Source: Panax quinquefolius (taxonomy: Eukaryota > Streptophyta > Magnoliopsida > Apiales > Araliaceae). From it: a stretch of 64,000 nt of DNA. The DNA lies in assembly GCA_020205615.1 (NCBI GenBank), contig CM035170.1, positions 9,976,311 to 10,040,310 of the forward strand, read 5' to 3'. The notes below the pieces were generated by a model. The model did no database searches and had not been told where the DNA came from. It saw only the letters and a program-made list of their open reading frames with translations. The position numbers were made by a program, and so were the translations under genes. Below, in pieces: positions 22,219 to 35,602 of this stretch (position 1 is the stretch's first letter; each line of letters starts with the position of its first letter).

Positions 22219-25200
22219 ATGGAAAACTGGCGAGTTATCACTGGCATTCAGCTCGGAACCAAGTCGTTTGAGAAATCCGAAAAGAAGTTCAGAGACATTC
22301 TCAAACTCATGAAGAAAGTTGGATTCTCAGAATGTGTTAAGGCTAGCACTCGAGTGTATGGTGACCTGGTGAAAGAATTCTACTCAAATGCTTCCATAAA
22401 CTCTGGAACCCTTTCTACCAAAGTCAAAGGTCAGTCTCTAAAGATGAAATCTTCTGACCTCAATCAATGCCTAGGTTTTCCTAACCAAGGACTGAAGAGC
22501 CTTGATGATGTTGATACGGAACAAGCAAAGGAGATCATGGGGTACCAAATAAACCCTAGTCTGAAAGACATGAAGAATAAGGAGTTTCCTGAAGAGTACG
22601 AGTTCCTTGCTGAAATAGTTGGAAAATGCATCTCGTGCAAGGACACCGCATACGACATGACGATGTTTCACCAATAGTTGAAGATAATGTCAGCAATAGT
22701 TCTGAAGAAATAAATAAACTTTTGAGCTATCTTGTTCGATCAAATCTCCAAGTGGGTAGAAAAAGCTGAGTTGAAGAAGTCCACCGAAAAACCCTTGACT
22801 AAGGTGTTTCATGGTAGACTGTTGAGTATTGTGATGAAGAAGAAGCTAGGAGGGAAGATCAAGGATGATGAGGGAGAACCTCTGAATGTTCACAAAGTGA
22901 TGTCTCCATAATTATTTGTGAATTAGAAGAAAAACCCCAAAGAGAACCGAAGGTTGACGATTGGGAGAAGCAGTAGGGCCTCTGCAAAGAAGAAGAAGAC
23001 AGAAGAGGTAGAAAGCTCTGAGTCTGATGACTCTGTACTAGCAGAAATCACACCAACCAGAAAGAAATCCAGAGGTGTGAAGAAAGCTGGTGATGTGAAG
23101 AAAGCCCAGACCCCATCAAGAAGAGTCTCCGCCAAAGATAATGATGAAGAAGAAAAGGGCCTAACTGTTGGAACAACAAAGAGGAGAAGTAACAAATTAC
23201 TTCAAGGCCCATTCAGCAAGAAAGCTAAGATGGAAAATAAACCAGCCTCAGTTTCCCAAAATAATACATCTGATGAAGAGAAGGACGTAGAGTCAGCAGA
23301 AGAAAAGGAGACTGATTTCAAGCTTGAGTCCTCACAGACCAAATTTAGCAATGAAGGTGAAGCTGGATTAATGAATGAAAATTCAGCATCTGCTGATGAA
23401 GAGGAACGCTCAAGCCCTGTGGCTAATCCTCAGAGTATTCACTCTGATGATGAAGAAGAGATTCAAGATGACCCAACTACATCCCCAATTGCAACTTCCC
23501 CAACAAGCCCAGATAATGGGTCAAAGGATGCTGATCCTAAAGAAGAAGAACAAGTCTCCTCCAATCCTGAAAGTCCTAATGATGGCTCAAAAGGTGATGA
23601 GTTCAGAGAAGAAGGGTCTGCCCTTACAAGTGCTGAACCCCAAGGAAGTTTGTCTGTTGAACCAGAGGAGTCATAGTCTGAAGAGGAAGAAGAGTCTGAA
23701 TCTCCCATAGCTGAACCTCCAAGGAGAAGGAAGAGCTACGGACTACTTGCTCAATTTACTTCCAAGAAGAAAAGTGATCACTCCAACGCTGTCATTGAAC
23801 TGAGTGATGACGAGTTTGTTTCAAAGGATGAAAGTGTTGAAAATGGAACCAGCAATGAAGAAGATGAATCAGAAGAGGATCTTGCTGAAGAAGGTTCTGG
23901 AAATAAAATACAGCAAGAAGGATTCATTAATGGAAATGATGAGATTGGTTCAGGTTCCGAAAGAGAAGAGATGGAAAAAGATTCTGGTTCTGCACCACAG
24001 GAATCAGAAGAACGAGAAGATTATCCAGTTCTCTCTCCTGCAAGATTTAACAGAAGAATAGTGGTGGAAGTCTCAAATGAACTACCAGAAGCTCCACCAG
24101 AAAGATGGGTGAACTATGGAGTTGAGCAGCTCAAGGTAGTAAGAATGACTACCTTTGACATAGCTTAAAACTGGAACAACATGGAGCTAGACTACTCGAC
24201 CATTCTCTATAATCCTGATGACTTGCTAATGAGATGGTTCTTCCAATGGATGCCATGGCTAAAGGCCCACACTGAAAGAGATGGAAGCTACTTCAGTTGG
24301 TGTTACAAGCAGTTTCCAAGCATGGAGCTAGTGGCCCAAAACTTCCCAAGAGTGAAGAAGTTTGCAACCAAAATGATCATAAACCTGCCCCATTTGAAAG
24401 TCTATCGACAGTCTGGCAATCACTACATTCCCTATGATCGTAGAGTGGACTCTCAAGGAAGTAGAAACATGATCAAGGAGATGATCGTAGAGTCTGGTCA
24501 CTCTACTACTGAGACTGTTCAAATTTAAAACCAGAAGCTTCCAACAGCCCAAACACTGTTATCTGACATTCCTTCATCCTCAACCAGCGATTGGAACTCA
24601 ACGATTATTCAGATTCTCCAAGCTTTCAAAAATCTGTCCAAGAATGAAAATCGTAGAGTTCAATCTGATGCTCAACCCGAAGCTGCACAACCAGATGATC
24701 AAAATCTTGTGGAGCAGGAACTAATGAAGAATTCAAATGTACTGATTGAGAAGATATCTCAGATCAATAAAAAGTCACAGAAGTTGACAACATCAGGATA
24801 TATTTCATCTTAGAACAAACTTCAAGCTACTATGGCTGATGTATCTCTCAAACTCCAAGAGAGAGATAACATCTATCAGAAGGCCATACAAGATCAAAAG
24901 GCAGAAGCTCTATGAGTTCAGAAGGCCAATGAAGAGCAGATCCAAGCCCTCTTTGACAAGATTGACGACCTGAAGCAGTCTTTCTCAGTGTAACTTGAGC
25001 TAGGCCAACAGGAACTCAAGTTTGAAGTTGCTAACTCCTCCTACCTGATGGAGCAGCTTATGTCCAACATGGAGCAGCTCTCCCAAATGATTAATGACAA
25101 AAAGGGGGAGAAAAAGAGGCATAGAAAGAGGCAGAGCAAGAGGCATTCAAAGAAGAGCAAGAAGAGCGGAAGGATAGTAGAGAAGAAGTCAAAGAAGCTG

Positions 25201-25251
25201 ACATCAGAGAAAGAGGCAAAGTCATCATCAGAGGGGGGAGCCAAAAGATGA
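22219..25251 (+). pseudogene. LARD-borne 1011-codon frame, 'putative plant transposon protein'-like
   Basis: Reading from ATG 22219 in one unchanged frame to TGA at 25249 gives about 1010 codons, with nonsense codons at 22675, 22711, 22723, 22909, 22924, 23674, 24166, 24526, 24811, 24913 and 24991 and no frameshift. Residues about 1-150 (YGDLVKEFYSNASINSGTLS, then a K-G-x-x-x-x-M-x-x-x-D-L-N-Q-C-L-G-F-P block) resemble the plant transposon-protein domain with 'vreFYanl ... vrGk ... inxfLGlp' (PF20167-like; this is recall, not a search). About 245-640 is very acidic, rich in Glu/Ser/Asp, with basic patches. About 655-770 holds a hydrophobic/aromatic globular-looking part (W-F-F-Q-W-M-P-W-L). 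About 800-960 looks coiled-coil, and the C-terminal 50 residues are Lys/Arg/Ser-rich. It is not gag or pol. The function is unknown; it could be a structural or DNA-binding protein of the element. Confidence 0.7.
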
Positions 25252-25594
25252 TGATCACATGATCGCAGAGTCTGAGGGGGAGCATGTTCAGAAAGATGCT
25301 GAAGGGGAGCTAAGCAAAGACAGAAGGTCATCCTCCCAGGGGGATCAAGAGCAAGAAGAACAAACAGATGAATAATTGATCAACAGACATCCTGGAAACA
25401 TTCATGGAGCCAAAGAGGTACATCTCTAACTAGTTAGGTATGTTCTAGATCCAGGATGTAAAGTGTCTTAACGTATAATTTGTCATATCTTTATAAATGA
25501 CATTCATGATTATCTATTTTAGAAATACAGCTGCTCACTGTATATAAGATTCATTCATAACATGCATATGCACTTATTATTTTTGTCATAATCA

Positions 25595-25607
25595 AATAGG
25601 GGGAGAT
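25595..25607 (+). other. Polypurine tract before LTR2
   Basis: 'aatagggggagat' directly precedes LTR2. It is the expected plus-strand primer site and confirms the orientation of the LARD element. Confidence 0.75.
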
Positions 25608-26229
25608 TTTCAGGAATAAACATATGAATGATATTCATATTTACATATGATTTGATTATGATATATATATATATATATAAATATGAATGAATATGCAAGT
25701 ATGCTTGCATTAAGAAAAGCTGTAAAGTCCTTTGATAGATAATAGAAACATGTGTACAAGGACTTATAGAATGAATTGATCAAGTATGTTAGGTTAATCC
25801 TACATAAGCAAAACAGCTTTGTAACGTCCTTAAAAATAAATGATGTACAAGGACTATAAATATAGAAAGATCAAGCATGTTAGGTTGATCTTATGATGTA
25901 ATAGATAGGCTTGTCTCGATCAGAGCACCTTTCGCAAAAATCGTGATCCTTTAGAGAGTCAACGAAAACTCGAGAGTCGCCGAGAGCGTAATCGTAGTCT
26001 GCAAGATAAGTAGATCTCGAGTTCGTAGAATCGCCAAGAGAGAGGCGAGGAAGGATCGTAGTGTGTCGAGTAGAACTTCATCGGGACCAAAGTCTCTCGA
26101 GGAAATTATGTTCGTAATCATAGAGACAACACCCACGAGCCGAAATAGAACATCCGTCAAGTCAAGTCGAAAACTTAGACTACACTCGAGTCATAGAGTC
26201 TCACCGATCTCAAGCTGTCAAGGATCATA

Positions 26230-28093
26230 GTAGGTTTGTAATATTCATGAACGCAATCAAATTGCAAAAATCAAATTGCACTAAAAACATTGAGATCCAT
26301 GTTAGCGTAAAATCGTAGTTTAAAAAATTTACAAACCATATACCCGGATCACCCTTTATGCATAATTATTAATTAAACGAAAAGATAAAGAATAAAATCA
26401 TACCCTTGAAGATCGAGCTTCCTCAGTACAAGTTCACCTCCAAATCTTTTCGCTCAACTTGAATCCACCGGGTTTGGTTCCTTCCTTTGATCAACGTTAG
26501 CCACCCAAGTGTTTGGCCTCTAGAGGTGATCCACCAAGGAAAAATAAAGATTCAAGAAGATGGGTATTGGCTCAACCCTAGTTTTCTATCTCTATAGAAA
26601 AGGGCGATTTCCAACAAATCGAATTATTACGTATCTCAATATCCCATATATAAGACACCTCTTATAAAGATATCAAGTAACCTTATTTAATAAAAATAAG
26701 GTATTATTTAATTAAACTCTTTAATTAAATGGGCTCCCTAATCTTATTAGGATAATTAATTAAACTCCTTTAACTAATTTTCCTCCTAATCCTATTAGAA
26801 TAAATGAGAGTACTTATATTAAATTAATTCCTAAACTCTTTTAGAAATTAAAATAATAATAATTGTAATAATATTAATAAGACTCTCTTATTAATTTATA
26901 TTTAATATTTCTAAAATATTAAATAATAATATTAAGCTATTTAATTTATTCTATCACCATAGATTAAATTAAATATACTTAACATATTATTACGATTATG
27001 CCATTAACTTCTTAAATAATTATTCTTCCTTTTATGGTGTGACCTTTTAGGTTCTCCATATTAAACCTATTGTGAATAAATCAATTAGAATAATTCTAAT
27101 CTTATTTAAATAAATAAATTAAATAATTAATTTATTTAAATAAATAATATTTATTCTACAATAGGATAAGCCTCCCCAAATGATCAACGACTTTTCCGTA
27201 TAATATAGATTTCAACATTAATCATTAAAGAACCTTTGAGTAAATAGTTACCGCATAATTCAATCCTTCCACCATACAATGTCCCAATTAAATATAAGAC
27301 ATGGAATTATCACAAGTCTTATTTTATTTAATTATATGTATTTCGATCCTTAAATGCACAACTCCAAATAATGCAAATTAGAAACTCCTTTCTAATTTCA
27401 TTCTCGCTTTTGGCCAAGGACTACTGGGTTGTCATTTATCGAATCACATAGACATTTCTCTTTTTTATTGAAGTGGTAGATTCTTTATCGATCATACATT
27501 ATCTCCATGTATAACTTATTATACCCAAGCATACCTTTGATATACCCTAAGGGTCTTAAGGAATAAGTCAAAGTATAACTCATCATACACAAGATACTAT
27601 GATGATCTCAAGTCCAAGGATTACTTGACTACTATCACTACAGAATTCCTATCGACAGCAAATAAAAACTCCATTAGGTATTCCTTAGCGAGCCAATGCT
27701 CAAAGAACTTATTCTCTAATAAGCACCTACATACTTGCTTTTTTAGTGTTCCACACAAATGATCATGAGATCAATCATCCTCATCCAACGAAAGCAGCAA
27801 CGATGTACCAATCTATCCTGGATTCACTAATCCCCAATTTAGTAATCCAACGATTGGGAACTATTTTAGTTTTAAGCTTTCTAAGAATTTAGATCTCATT
27901 AGAATGATCATCATCATTATTCTAAAAGCATTGCTTAAAACTACGGGTTTATCACATATTATAAAACAAAGATCATGTAGATAATTAAAAGCCTTTAATA
28001 AATTAATACTTTTTATTAATAAATGAATAAGATTGTTACAAAGTATATGCTTTATCATCAAACATGATCGGCTTGTGTGCATACTACTTTCAA
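26230..28093 (-). repeat. Copia 3' LTR (minus orientation)
   Basis: About 1.86 kb, over 90 percent identical by eye to 33763-35602. Differences cluster at small indels, e.g. 'cctcagtac' against 'cctcgtac', and near CG sites. AT-rich, with many TTAATTAA-type blocks. The minus ORF at 27861-28082 recurs in the other LTR at 35373-35594 and is LTR sequence, not a gene. Confidence 0.82.
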
Positions 28094-28099
28094 TCTCCC

Positions 28100-31050
28100 A
28101 CTTGCACTAAAGCCAATCGTCATGGTATCTCATACTCTTCTTCTAAGTGACGATTATCCCGCATTGGATAAGCTTTAGTTAATGGATATGTAATGTTGTT
28201 CATGAGAGTCCACTATCTCTATAGTGATTTCCCATCTTTCAATGATTCTAATAATCAAATGAAAGTGCCACAACACATGTTTAGATCCAAGATGAGACTT
28301 AGAACTATTCCTAGTTCTCAGTAATGAACTTTTAATCCAAACAATCAACTCATAGCCTTCATTTATAGCTATATACTTTGTCTTTTATCACTAAACCAAC
28401 AACTCTTTTCATTGCTTGGAACCTTTCCAATTCAATCGCACTACCACTGCTCAAGATAACGCTTTTACCTTAAAGTGGATTTTTCTCGTCATCTTGTCTC
28501 CGTCTGAAAAACTTGAGTCTCATAAGCCCTCTAGTTTTAATTTAGACCCACCATGAATATGATCACATCCTTAGTGCTTGCTAAGCACTTTTTAAGATGT
28601 TTTTCACCGACTCATAGTGAACTTCTCCATATTATGACCGATCAACATCGTGTCTCGTACATTTCATCAGCATACATGATTGTCACTCATGCGACCTCTC
28701 TTTTCGTGAGTCTGTGGGGACTATTAAGAGAGATACACTCCATAGCTCATCGACATGAGACATCTCTTGAGTTTGCCATGCTAAACGACTTTAGCATCAA
28801 ATGAATATACGCTCGGGTTAAGTCGAGCATCCTCTTAAATCTATCTATATAGATTTATATCCCCAATTAAGATACTCTTCCCAAACCATTCATGGAGGAA
28901 TGTTTAGACAACTTTATCTTTACTAATTGTAGCATTGGTATGTCATTCCTTATCCGTAGTATATCAACATATAATATTAGGAATGTCACGACGCTTTTGT
29001 ACACACTCGTTCATTCTTTTTTGTACATCAAACTAGAACTCTTACCTCATCGAGATGTAATCCATCGATCATCATCTTTACTCATCATCAGATGTGTACC
29101 GGATCATCATCATCATCATCATCATCATCTATGATGAATCCATACCTCCTAGGTATCTTCTGGTACTATTCCGCATTTACGATTCTCTTGCCAGGTACAA
29201 TAGGTCTATCTATAGTTCCTCTTATTCGACTTATAAGGTTTTTGTGGTTCTTGAACTCTTCAAGATCTATTATCCTCCCACTAGCCCCTTTAATGATAAA
29301 CACCTTTATCTTAGGGCGCAGCGTGTTTCGCAAACAAACACCTTTTGCTAAGTAGAATTATAGAACATATACCCTAAACTTACTTTAGGATGTCCCACAA
29401 ATCAGACTTGTCAAATCTTGTCCCAAGCTTATCCTTTGAAACCTTTTCACATAAGTCGACAACCCTTATCTTAACATACTTAAGATTAGAATCCTCCCGT
29501 CCATAACTTTTATGGAGTCTCAATGGATTTTGAGGTTACCTTTTCGTAGATATGCAAACCATTTCTAGGACATGATCCTGAAGGATACCGAATGCTCAGA
29601 AAATCATTATGGACCGCACCATGTCCAACAAGGTACGATTTTTCCATTCAGATACATCAATCAATTATCACAGATCGATGATGTGTCCATTATGAGAAAA
29701 CCATTTGAGATGATCTAGAAACTTATTGCACAAGTATTTATTCCTCGATCTAATCAAAGAATCTTAATACTTTGCCAATTTGTTTCACTTCAATTCTTTT
29801 TTGAACCTTTCAAATAATTCACACTTGTATTTCAAAGAAATACACACATTCAACTCTTTGGAATGATCATCTCCTTTTCTTATACTAATTTGTTCAATAT
29901 GCAAAATTATTTTCATGTAAGTCAAGTATACAAAATTTATTAAGTAATATTCAGCCTCTATACAAACATTATTATTATAAAATAGAACAACAATTGTTCT
30001 TAATTATAATACCAAAGATTTCATCATCCAACAATAAAATGGAAATAATATTTCTAACAAGAACCGAATACAATAACAACTTATCGACTTAATAGATTTT
30101 CCCATAGGCATTGCTAAACTATAAGTTTCTATGGCTAATGTAAAGAACCTTTGCTACATTTCCCACACATAGATTACTTATATTTGTTTAGCTTTCTACT
30201 TCTTGGTCCTTTTCATAAATCTATATTTATGATAACCAAAGCTCAGATCCAATACCCAAGTAGAACCTCGACTTAAAGAAAAATTTATTTCAATCATGAA
30301 CAAAAATCAGATTGTAACCAAAACTTCACTAAGCTTCTTTGTTAGCTCCTCGCAAGATGCTTCTCGCAGCTTTTTCCAAAGGTCCAGCTTATTGCAAGGG
30401 AAGCAAACTCTCTTTTGCTATCCAGATCGCTTTTGTTCTTATTATCCTTTGTTTTTGCCTTTCTATTTACCTTCTTTGAATCGCTCTTCTTTTCGTAAGA
30501 TCCTTTGGCCCCTACCAAGAAGACTTGGTCTTTCTTGGTTGAAAGTGACTCTCAACATTTTTCAATATGTTAAGCAAATCAAATGAGGTCGATATCTAGC
30601 TTGTTCATATGAAAAATTCACAACAATTGTGAAAGGAGTCCGGAGTGAGTGCAAGATCAAATCTTGCTCAACTCTCCATCCATGACAAAACTCGTTGTCC
30701 TAATCGATCAATCAAATTGATTATGTTAAGAACTTTTATCTATATTATAGTGCCATCGGCCATTCTAGATCTAAGAGCTCCTTAGATATCTCGATATCTA
30801 TCAGTCCCACTTTCCTCACCATCAACTACTTGATGTGCAGTGAATATAGTAGGAGCATCCATAGTTTCATGCCGACGTCAAGCTCAATCACATGGATGCG
30901 AGCATGATGCATCGAGCCAATCAGGCATCATCTCTCGCCACTTTCTAAAAGTAGCAATCTCTTCCTCGTAGGCATTGTCTCGCAACTATTGCAGGATAGG
31001 CGATTATGACATAAGATAGCTTTTCACCATATGAGAACTATTCTCAAATT
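28100..31050 (-). pseudogene. Decayed copia gag-pol remnant
   Basis: On the minus strand, about 30720-30540 reads LGQRVLSWMES, then F-D-L-A-L-T-P-D-S-F, and ends LLNILKNVESHF, with stops between. This matches the copia gag (UBN2) block whose usual form is LG..MD.ELS.DLIL.SLP.SF...LLNMLKT.E..F. The 3' end, around 28140-28100, reads DDWL-stop-CKWEI just before the polypurine tract, a tail commonly seen in plant copia pol. The stretch between is only about 2.4 kb, too short for full integrase, reverse transcriptase and RNase H, and is riddled with stops. Plus-strand ORFs here (28553-29355, 30296-30586) are shadows. Confidence 0.55.
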
Positions 31051-32579
31051 CCTTAACCAATCCGCTTAATTCTATCCCGTTAATTTAGCATCTAATATGC
31101 TTCGCAAAGGATAGTAATTTTAGACATTGTAAAATTTCAGAATGAATTTGTAATTAACAACATTTTAACATACATTCTTTTATTAATTACCAAAATAAAT
31201 TAGGTCTTGTTTTAAATTGGTATCTCCCACTATTTTCTTCAAACTATATTACCTCACTTATATAGTTCGCAAAAATCTAATTAAAGATTTGCTAGTGAGA
31301 ATAAGGATCCCATTTCAAATGTATATAGCCTTGTGGTGACACAACAAACTATATATAAATAAATAGGTAGACAACTTTTTGTCAATTACATCAACTATGC
31401 AACTCCTTTTCTTTTTGCCTCTTAGATTATTTTGATCAAGTGGTGGCACATCCAAATCAAAATTATCCAAGTTAAGTCCGACCTAGCACTCCATATATTC
31501 AAAAAAAAAAATATCATCCTTGTGGTGACACAAACAAAACAATATTGTTCAATTTTCTTTATAAGCATCAAATGTGATAAATTAACATCTTAAATACTTA
31601 ATACTTGCTTTTGTGGTGACACAACAAACTCATATTAAATATTTAATACTCTATTAATTTTATCATGCTAGAAGGCTTATGCTCGATATTCCAAATATCT
31701 TTGAACGCTTAGACTTAATATAAAAAAAAATTGAGGGGTTTGTTATTAATTTGTCTCATCTTTGTTTAGCGCATGCATATATATATATATATATAAAATA
31801 CGCTATTATATTAATGAACATGCGAAGCATGTTTGCATAATATATATATATATATAGTATAAGCATGCACATATAGAATACTATATTCTACCCGGATTGA
31901 TTATGGACTTTTATTCTAGTTTGTTCACTAGAGCCACCAAGTGAACCAAAAGGTCAAACCCTAGGGGTGCAAGAAATAATATTTAAATATAACTATTACA
32001 TTTAAACTCTGCTCCATTACAAACGGGTCTTCAAGCGCCTTGCTCTTTGCTTTTTGATCTCCAATTTTTCAAAATTAATTCTAACTATTCCTATTACAAA
32101 ACTATTTAAAATAAATAGAAACCTCGATCGCAAATAAGGGAAGTACATAGGAGAGAGATAGAATTTACATTAAGAAAAATTAGAGAAGACGAGGTACGCA
32201 GAATTCCCCATTTAATAAAACCCATACATTCATGCATCCAACTAAAATAAAATCCAATCATATCGTCAATAGTCCATAATCAATCCCATTTATTATCATA
32301 CACATCACCATACGCATCAATAAATAACATTCATCTCATGAATAATAAACATTTAATATATATATATGATATCATTTAATGGGCAAATTTAGTTAGTATA
32401 AAATCTATTTTTGATCAAAATAAACTCCTTTATTTTAATCCAAATTTAAATCAAAATAAAACTATTTTATTTTAATTTATCCAATTTTGAATAAAATAAA
32501 CTATTTTATTTTAATCAAAATTTTAATCAAAATAAACTCCTTTATTTTAATTAATTATGGAATCCAATTCCATATATAT

Positions 32580-32960
32580 AAAAAAAATAATTAAAAGGAA
32601 ACACTTGATTATCTTTCCTATTCACAAATAAACTCCTTTATTTTGAATAATATGAAATCTTATTTCATATTTAAATAAACTCTTTTATTTAAGGAAACAC
32701 TTTTTTTTTTCCTATTCACAAATAAACTCCTTTATTTTTTGAATAATATGAAATCTTATTTCATATTTAAATAAACTCCTTTATTTAAGGAAATTAGGAT
32801 TCTTCTTCCTATTCACAAATAAACTCTTTTTATTTTAAATAATATGAAATCTTATTTCATATCTAAATAAACTCCTTTATTTAAGGAAAGATGGATTTAA
32901 TTTCAATTCACAAATAAACTCCTTTATTTTAAGAAAAATAAAATCCAATTTCAACTCTAA
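32580..32960. repeat. Tandem repeat, unit about 90-100 bp
   Basis: About four units of 'cctattcacaaataaactccttttattt..aataatatgaaatcttatttcatatttaaataaactcctttatttaaggaa'. Each contains the small inverted repeat GAAAT..ATTTC. Related single blocks occur upstream from 32400. Confidence 0.75.
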
Positions 32961-33084
32961 TTAGTTATCATGGAATCCAATTCCAACTCTAATTAGTTAA
33001 AATGAAATTTAATTTTAAAATTAAAATAAACCTTTTTATTTTAAGATTAAAATAAACTTTTTATTTTAAAATTAAAATAAACTT

Positions 33085-33226
33085 TTATTTTAATATTAAA
33101 ATAATTATATATATATATATATATATATATTTTATATTAAAATAAATATATATATATAAACCTTTTATTTTAAGATTATAAACTATATATTATAAAATAA
33201 TTAAAAATATATATATATATATATAT

Positions 33227-33296
<70 letters not shown>

Positions 33297-33370
33297 CCCA
33301 TAAAAGGTATATATATATTTTATTTTTTTTTTTTTTTTTTACTTTTGATTACTTTTTTTTTCCGTATATA
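33085..33370. repeat. Long (TA)n and poly-T tracts
   Basis: TA runs at about 33105-33130, 33206-33226 and 33230-33294, the last about 30 perfect units, then a T-run (33320-33341). A second T-run of about 30 lies at 33619-33648. Slippage-prone; the true lengths may differ from the assembly. Confidence 0.8.
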
Positions 33371-33619
33371 ATTAAAAAATATATATTGAAATTCCTTGAT
33401 TTCGCTTTCAATCATTATCAAATAATCGCTATTAATCCTTTGGATACCAACCACCTTGATTTTTTTTTATAAATTCCATTTTCATTCTTGTTATTATTAT
33501 AAAAAAAAAATTAATATTGAATATATTCGAAATCCTTTACCTCAAGATTACTCAATGAGACCTACGCTAAATAATCGCAAAACCAAATTGGTATTCACTT
33601 TTTAACATAAAAAAAACCG

Positions 33620-33655
<36 letters not shown>

Positions 33656-33744
33656 ATACAAAAAATTATGCCCAATTAAATTGTTCTAAACACATATCAA
33701 TATACATATCAAATTAAAACAATTAATAATTTACATAAAGGTTT

Positions 33745-33756
33745 GGCTCGATGCCA
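33745..33756 (-). other. Diverged primer-binding site of copia element
   Basis: The complement reads TGGCATCGAGCC, one substitution and one deletion away from TGGTATCAGAGCC, and lies about 6 bases outside the LTR at 33763. It fixes the minus orientation. Confidence 0.5.
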
Positions 33757-33762
33757 CCGTTA

Positions 33763-35602
33763 GGTTTGTAATATTCATGAACGCAATCAAATTGCAAAAA
33801 ATTAAAGCTAAAAGTAAAAAATCGTAGTTTAAAAAATTTACAAACCATATACCCGATCACCCTTTATGCATAATTATTAATTAAACGAAAAGATAAAGAA
33901 TAAAATCATACCCTCAAGATCGAGCTTCCTCGTACAAGTTCACCTCCAAATCCTTTTCGCTCAACTCAATCCACCGGTTTTTTCCTTCCTTTCGATCAAC
34001 GCTAGCCACCCATATGTTTGGCCTCTGAGAGGTGATCCACCAAGGAAAAAGAAGAAGATTCAAGAAGAAGGGGTATTGGCTCAAAACCCTAGTTTTCTAT
34101 CTCTATAGAAAAGGCGCATTCTCCAAATCGAATTATTACGACATTATAAGTCAACAACCCCATCCCATATATAAGACTCTTATAAAGATATCGTGCAACC
34201 TTATTTAATAAAATAAGGTATTTATTTAATTAAACTCTTTAATTAAATGGGCTCCTAATCTTATTAGGATAATTAATTAAACTCCTTTAACTAATTTTCC
34301 TCCCTAATCCTATTAGAAATAAATGAGAGTACTTATATTAAATTAATTCCTAAACTCTTTAGAAATTAAAATAATAATAATTGTAATAATATTAATAAGA
34401 CTCTCTTATTAATTTATATTTAATATTTCTAAAATATTAAATAATAATATTAAGCTATTTAATTTATTCTATCACCATAGATTAAATTAAATATACTTAA
34501 CATATTATTACGATTATGCCATTAACTTCTTAAATAATTATTCTTCCTTTTATGGTGTGACCCTTTAGGTTCTCCATATTAAACCTATTGTGAATAAATC
34601 AATTAGAATAATTCTAATCTTATTTAAATAAATAAATTAAACAATTAATTTATTTAAATAAATAATATTTATTCTACAATAGGATAAGCCTCCCTAATGA
34701 TCAACGACTTTCCGTATAATATAGATTTCAACATTAATCATTAAAGAACCTTTCGAGTAAATAGTTACCGCATAATTCAATCCTTCCACCATACAATGTC
34801 CCAATTAAATATAAGACATGGAATTACCACAAGTCTTATTTTATTTAATTATATATTTTCGATCCTTAAATGCACAACTCCAAATAATGCAAATTAGAAA
34901 CTCCTTTCTAATTTCATTCTCCTTTGCCAAGGACTACCGGGTTGTCATTTATCTAATCACATAGACATTTCTCTTCTTTTATTAGAAGTGGTAGATTCTT
35001 TATCGATCATACATTATCTCCATGTATAACTTATTATACCCAAGCATACCTTTGATATACCCTAAGGGTCTTAAGGAATAAGTCAAAGTATAACTCATCA
35101 TACACAAGATACTATGATGATCTCAAGTCCAAGGATTACTTGACTACTATCACTACAGAATTCCTATCGACAGCAAATAAAACTCCATTAGGTATTCCTT
35201 AGCGAGCCACGCTCAAAGAACTTATTCTCTAATAAGCACCTACATACTTGCTTTAGTGTCTCCACACAAATGATCATGAGATCAATCATCCTCATCCAAC
35301 GAAAGCAAGCAACGATGTACCAATCTATCCTGGATTCACTAATCCCCAATTTAGTAATCCAATGATTGGGAACTATTTTAGTTTTAAGCTTTCTAAGAAT
35401 TTAGATCTCATTAGAATGATCATCATCATTATTCTAAAAGCATTGCTTAAAACTATGGGTTTATCACATATTATAAAACAAAGATCATGTAGATAATTAA
35501 AAGCCTTTAATAAATTAATACTTTTTATTAATAAATGAATAAGATTGTTACAAAGTATATGCTTTATCATCAAACATGATCGGCTTGTGTGCATATTACT
35601 TT
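33763..35602 (-). repeat. Copia 5' LTR (minus orientation)
   Basis: The partner of 26230-28093, about 1.84 kb. It abuts LARD LTR2 at 35603 (cattaaagtgacaactc). Confidence 0.82.

Larger units (their letters stand above)
31050..33744. other. AT-rich 5' leader of copia element with short repeats
   Basis: No coding sense was found. Several copies of 'ttgtggtgacacaacaaactata' (about 31330, 31520, 31610) suggest small internal duplications. It also contains the tandem repeat and (TA)n blocks listed separately. Confidence 0.5.
26230..35602 (-). mobile_element. Ty1/copia element nested in LARD LTR2, minus orientation
   Basis: Two direct repeats of about 1.85 kb (26230-28093 and about 33763-35602) both begin 'aggtttgtaatattcatgaacgcaatcaaattgc' and run to 'cggcttgtgtgcata.tactttc'. 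Read on the minus strand, the element has LTR, a diverged tRNA-Met PBS, a gag-like region, a pol tail, a polypurine tract (28094-28105, complement of 'ctcccacttgc') and LTR. The flanking LARD sequence does not show a clean target duplication and lacks about 750 bp, so a deletion accompanied or followed insertion. Coding is badly decayed. Confidence 0.8.

Noticed and set aside
22923..23195. 90-residue minus ORF rich in Leu/Phe/Ser (and others at 23463-23708, 25041-25331)
   Set aside because: Shadow frames opposite the acidic and Lys-rich parts of the LARD coding frame.
29092..29355. ORFs with poly-Ser / poly-Ile / poly-His runs
   Set aside because: They arise from an (ATC)n microsatellite on the strand opposite the copia remnant.
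27861..35594. Conserved 73-residue minus ORF present twice (27861-28082 and 35373-35594)
   Set aside because: The two copies are the two copia LTRs; conservation reflects LTR duplication, not selection.
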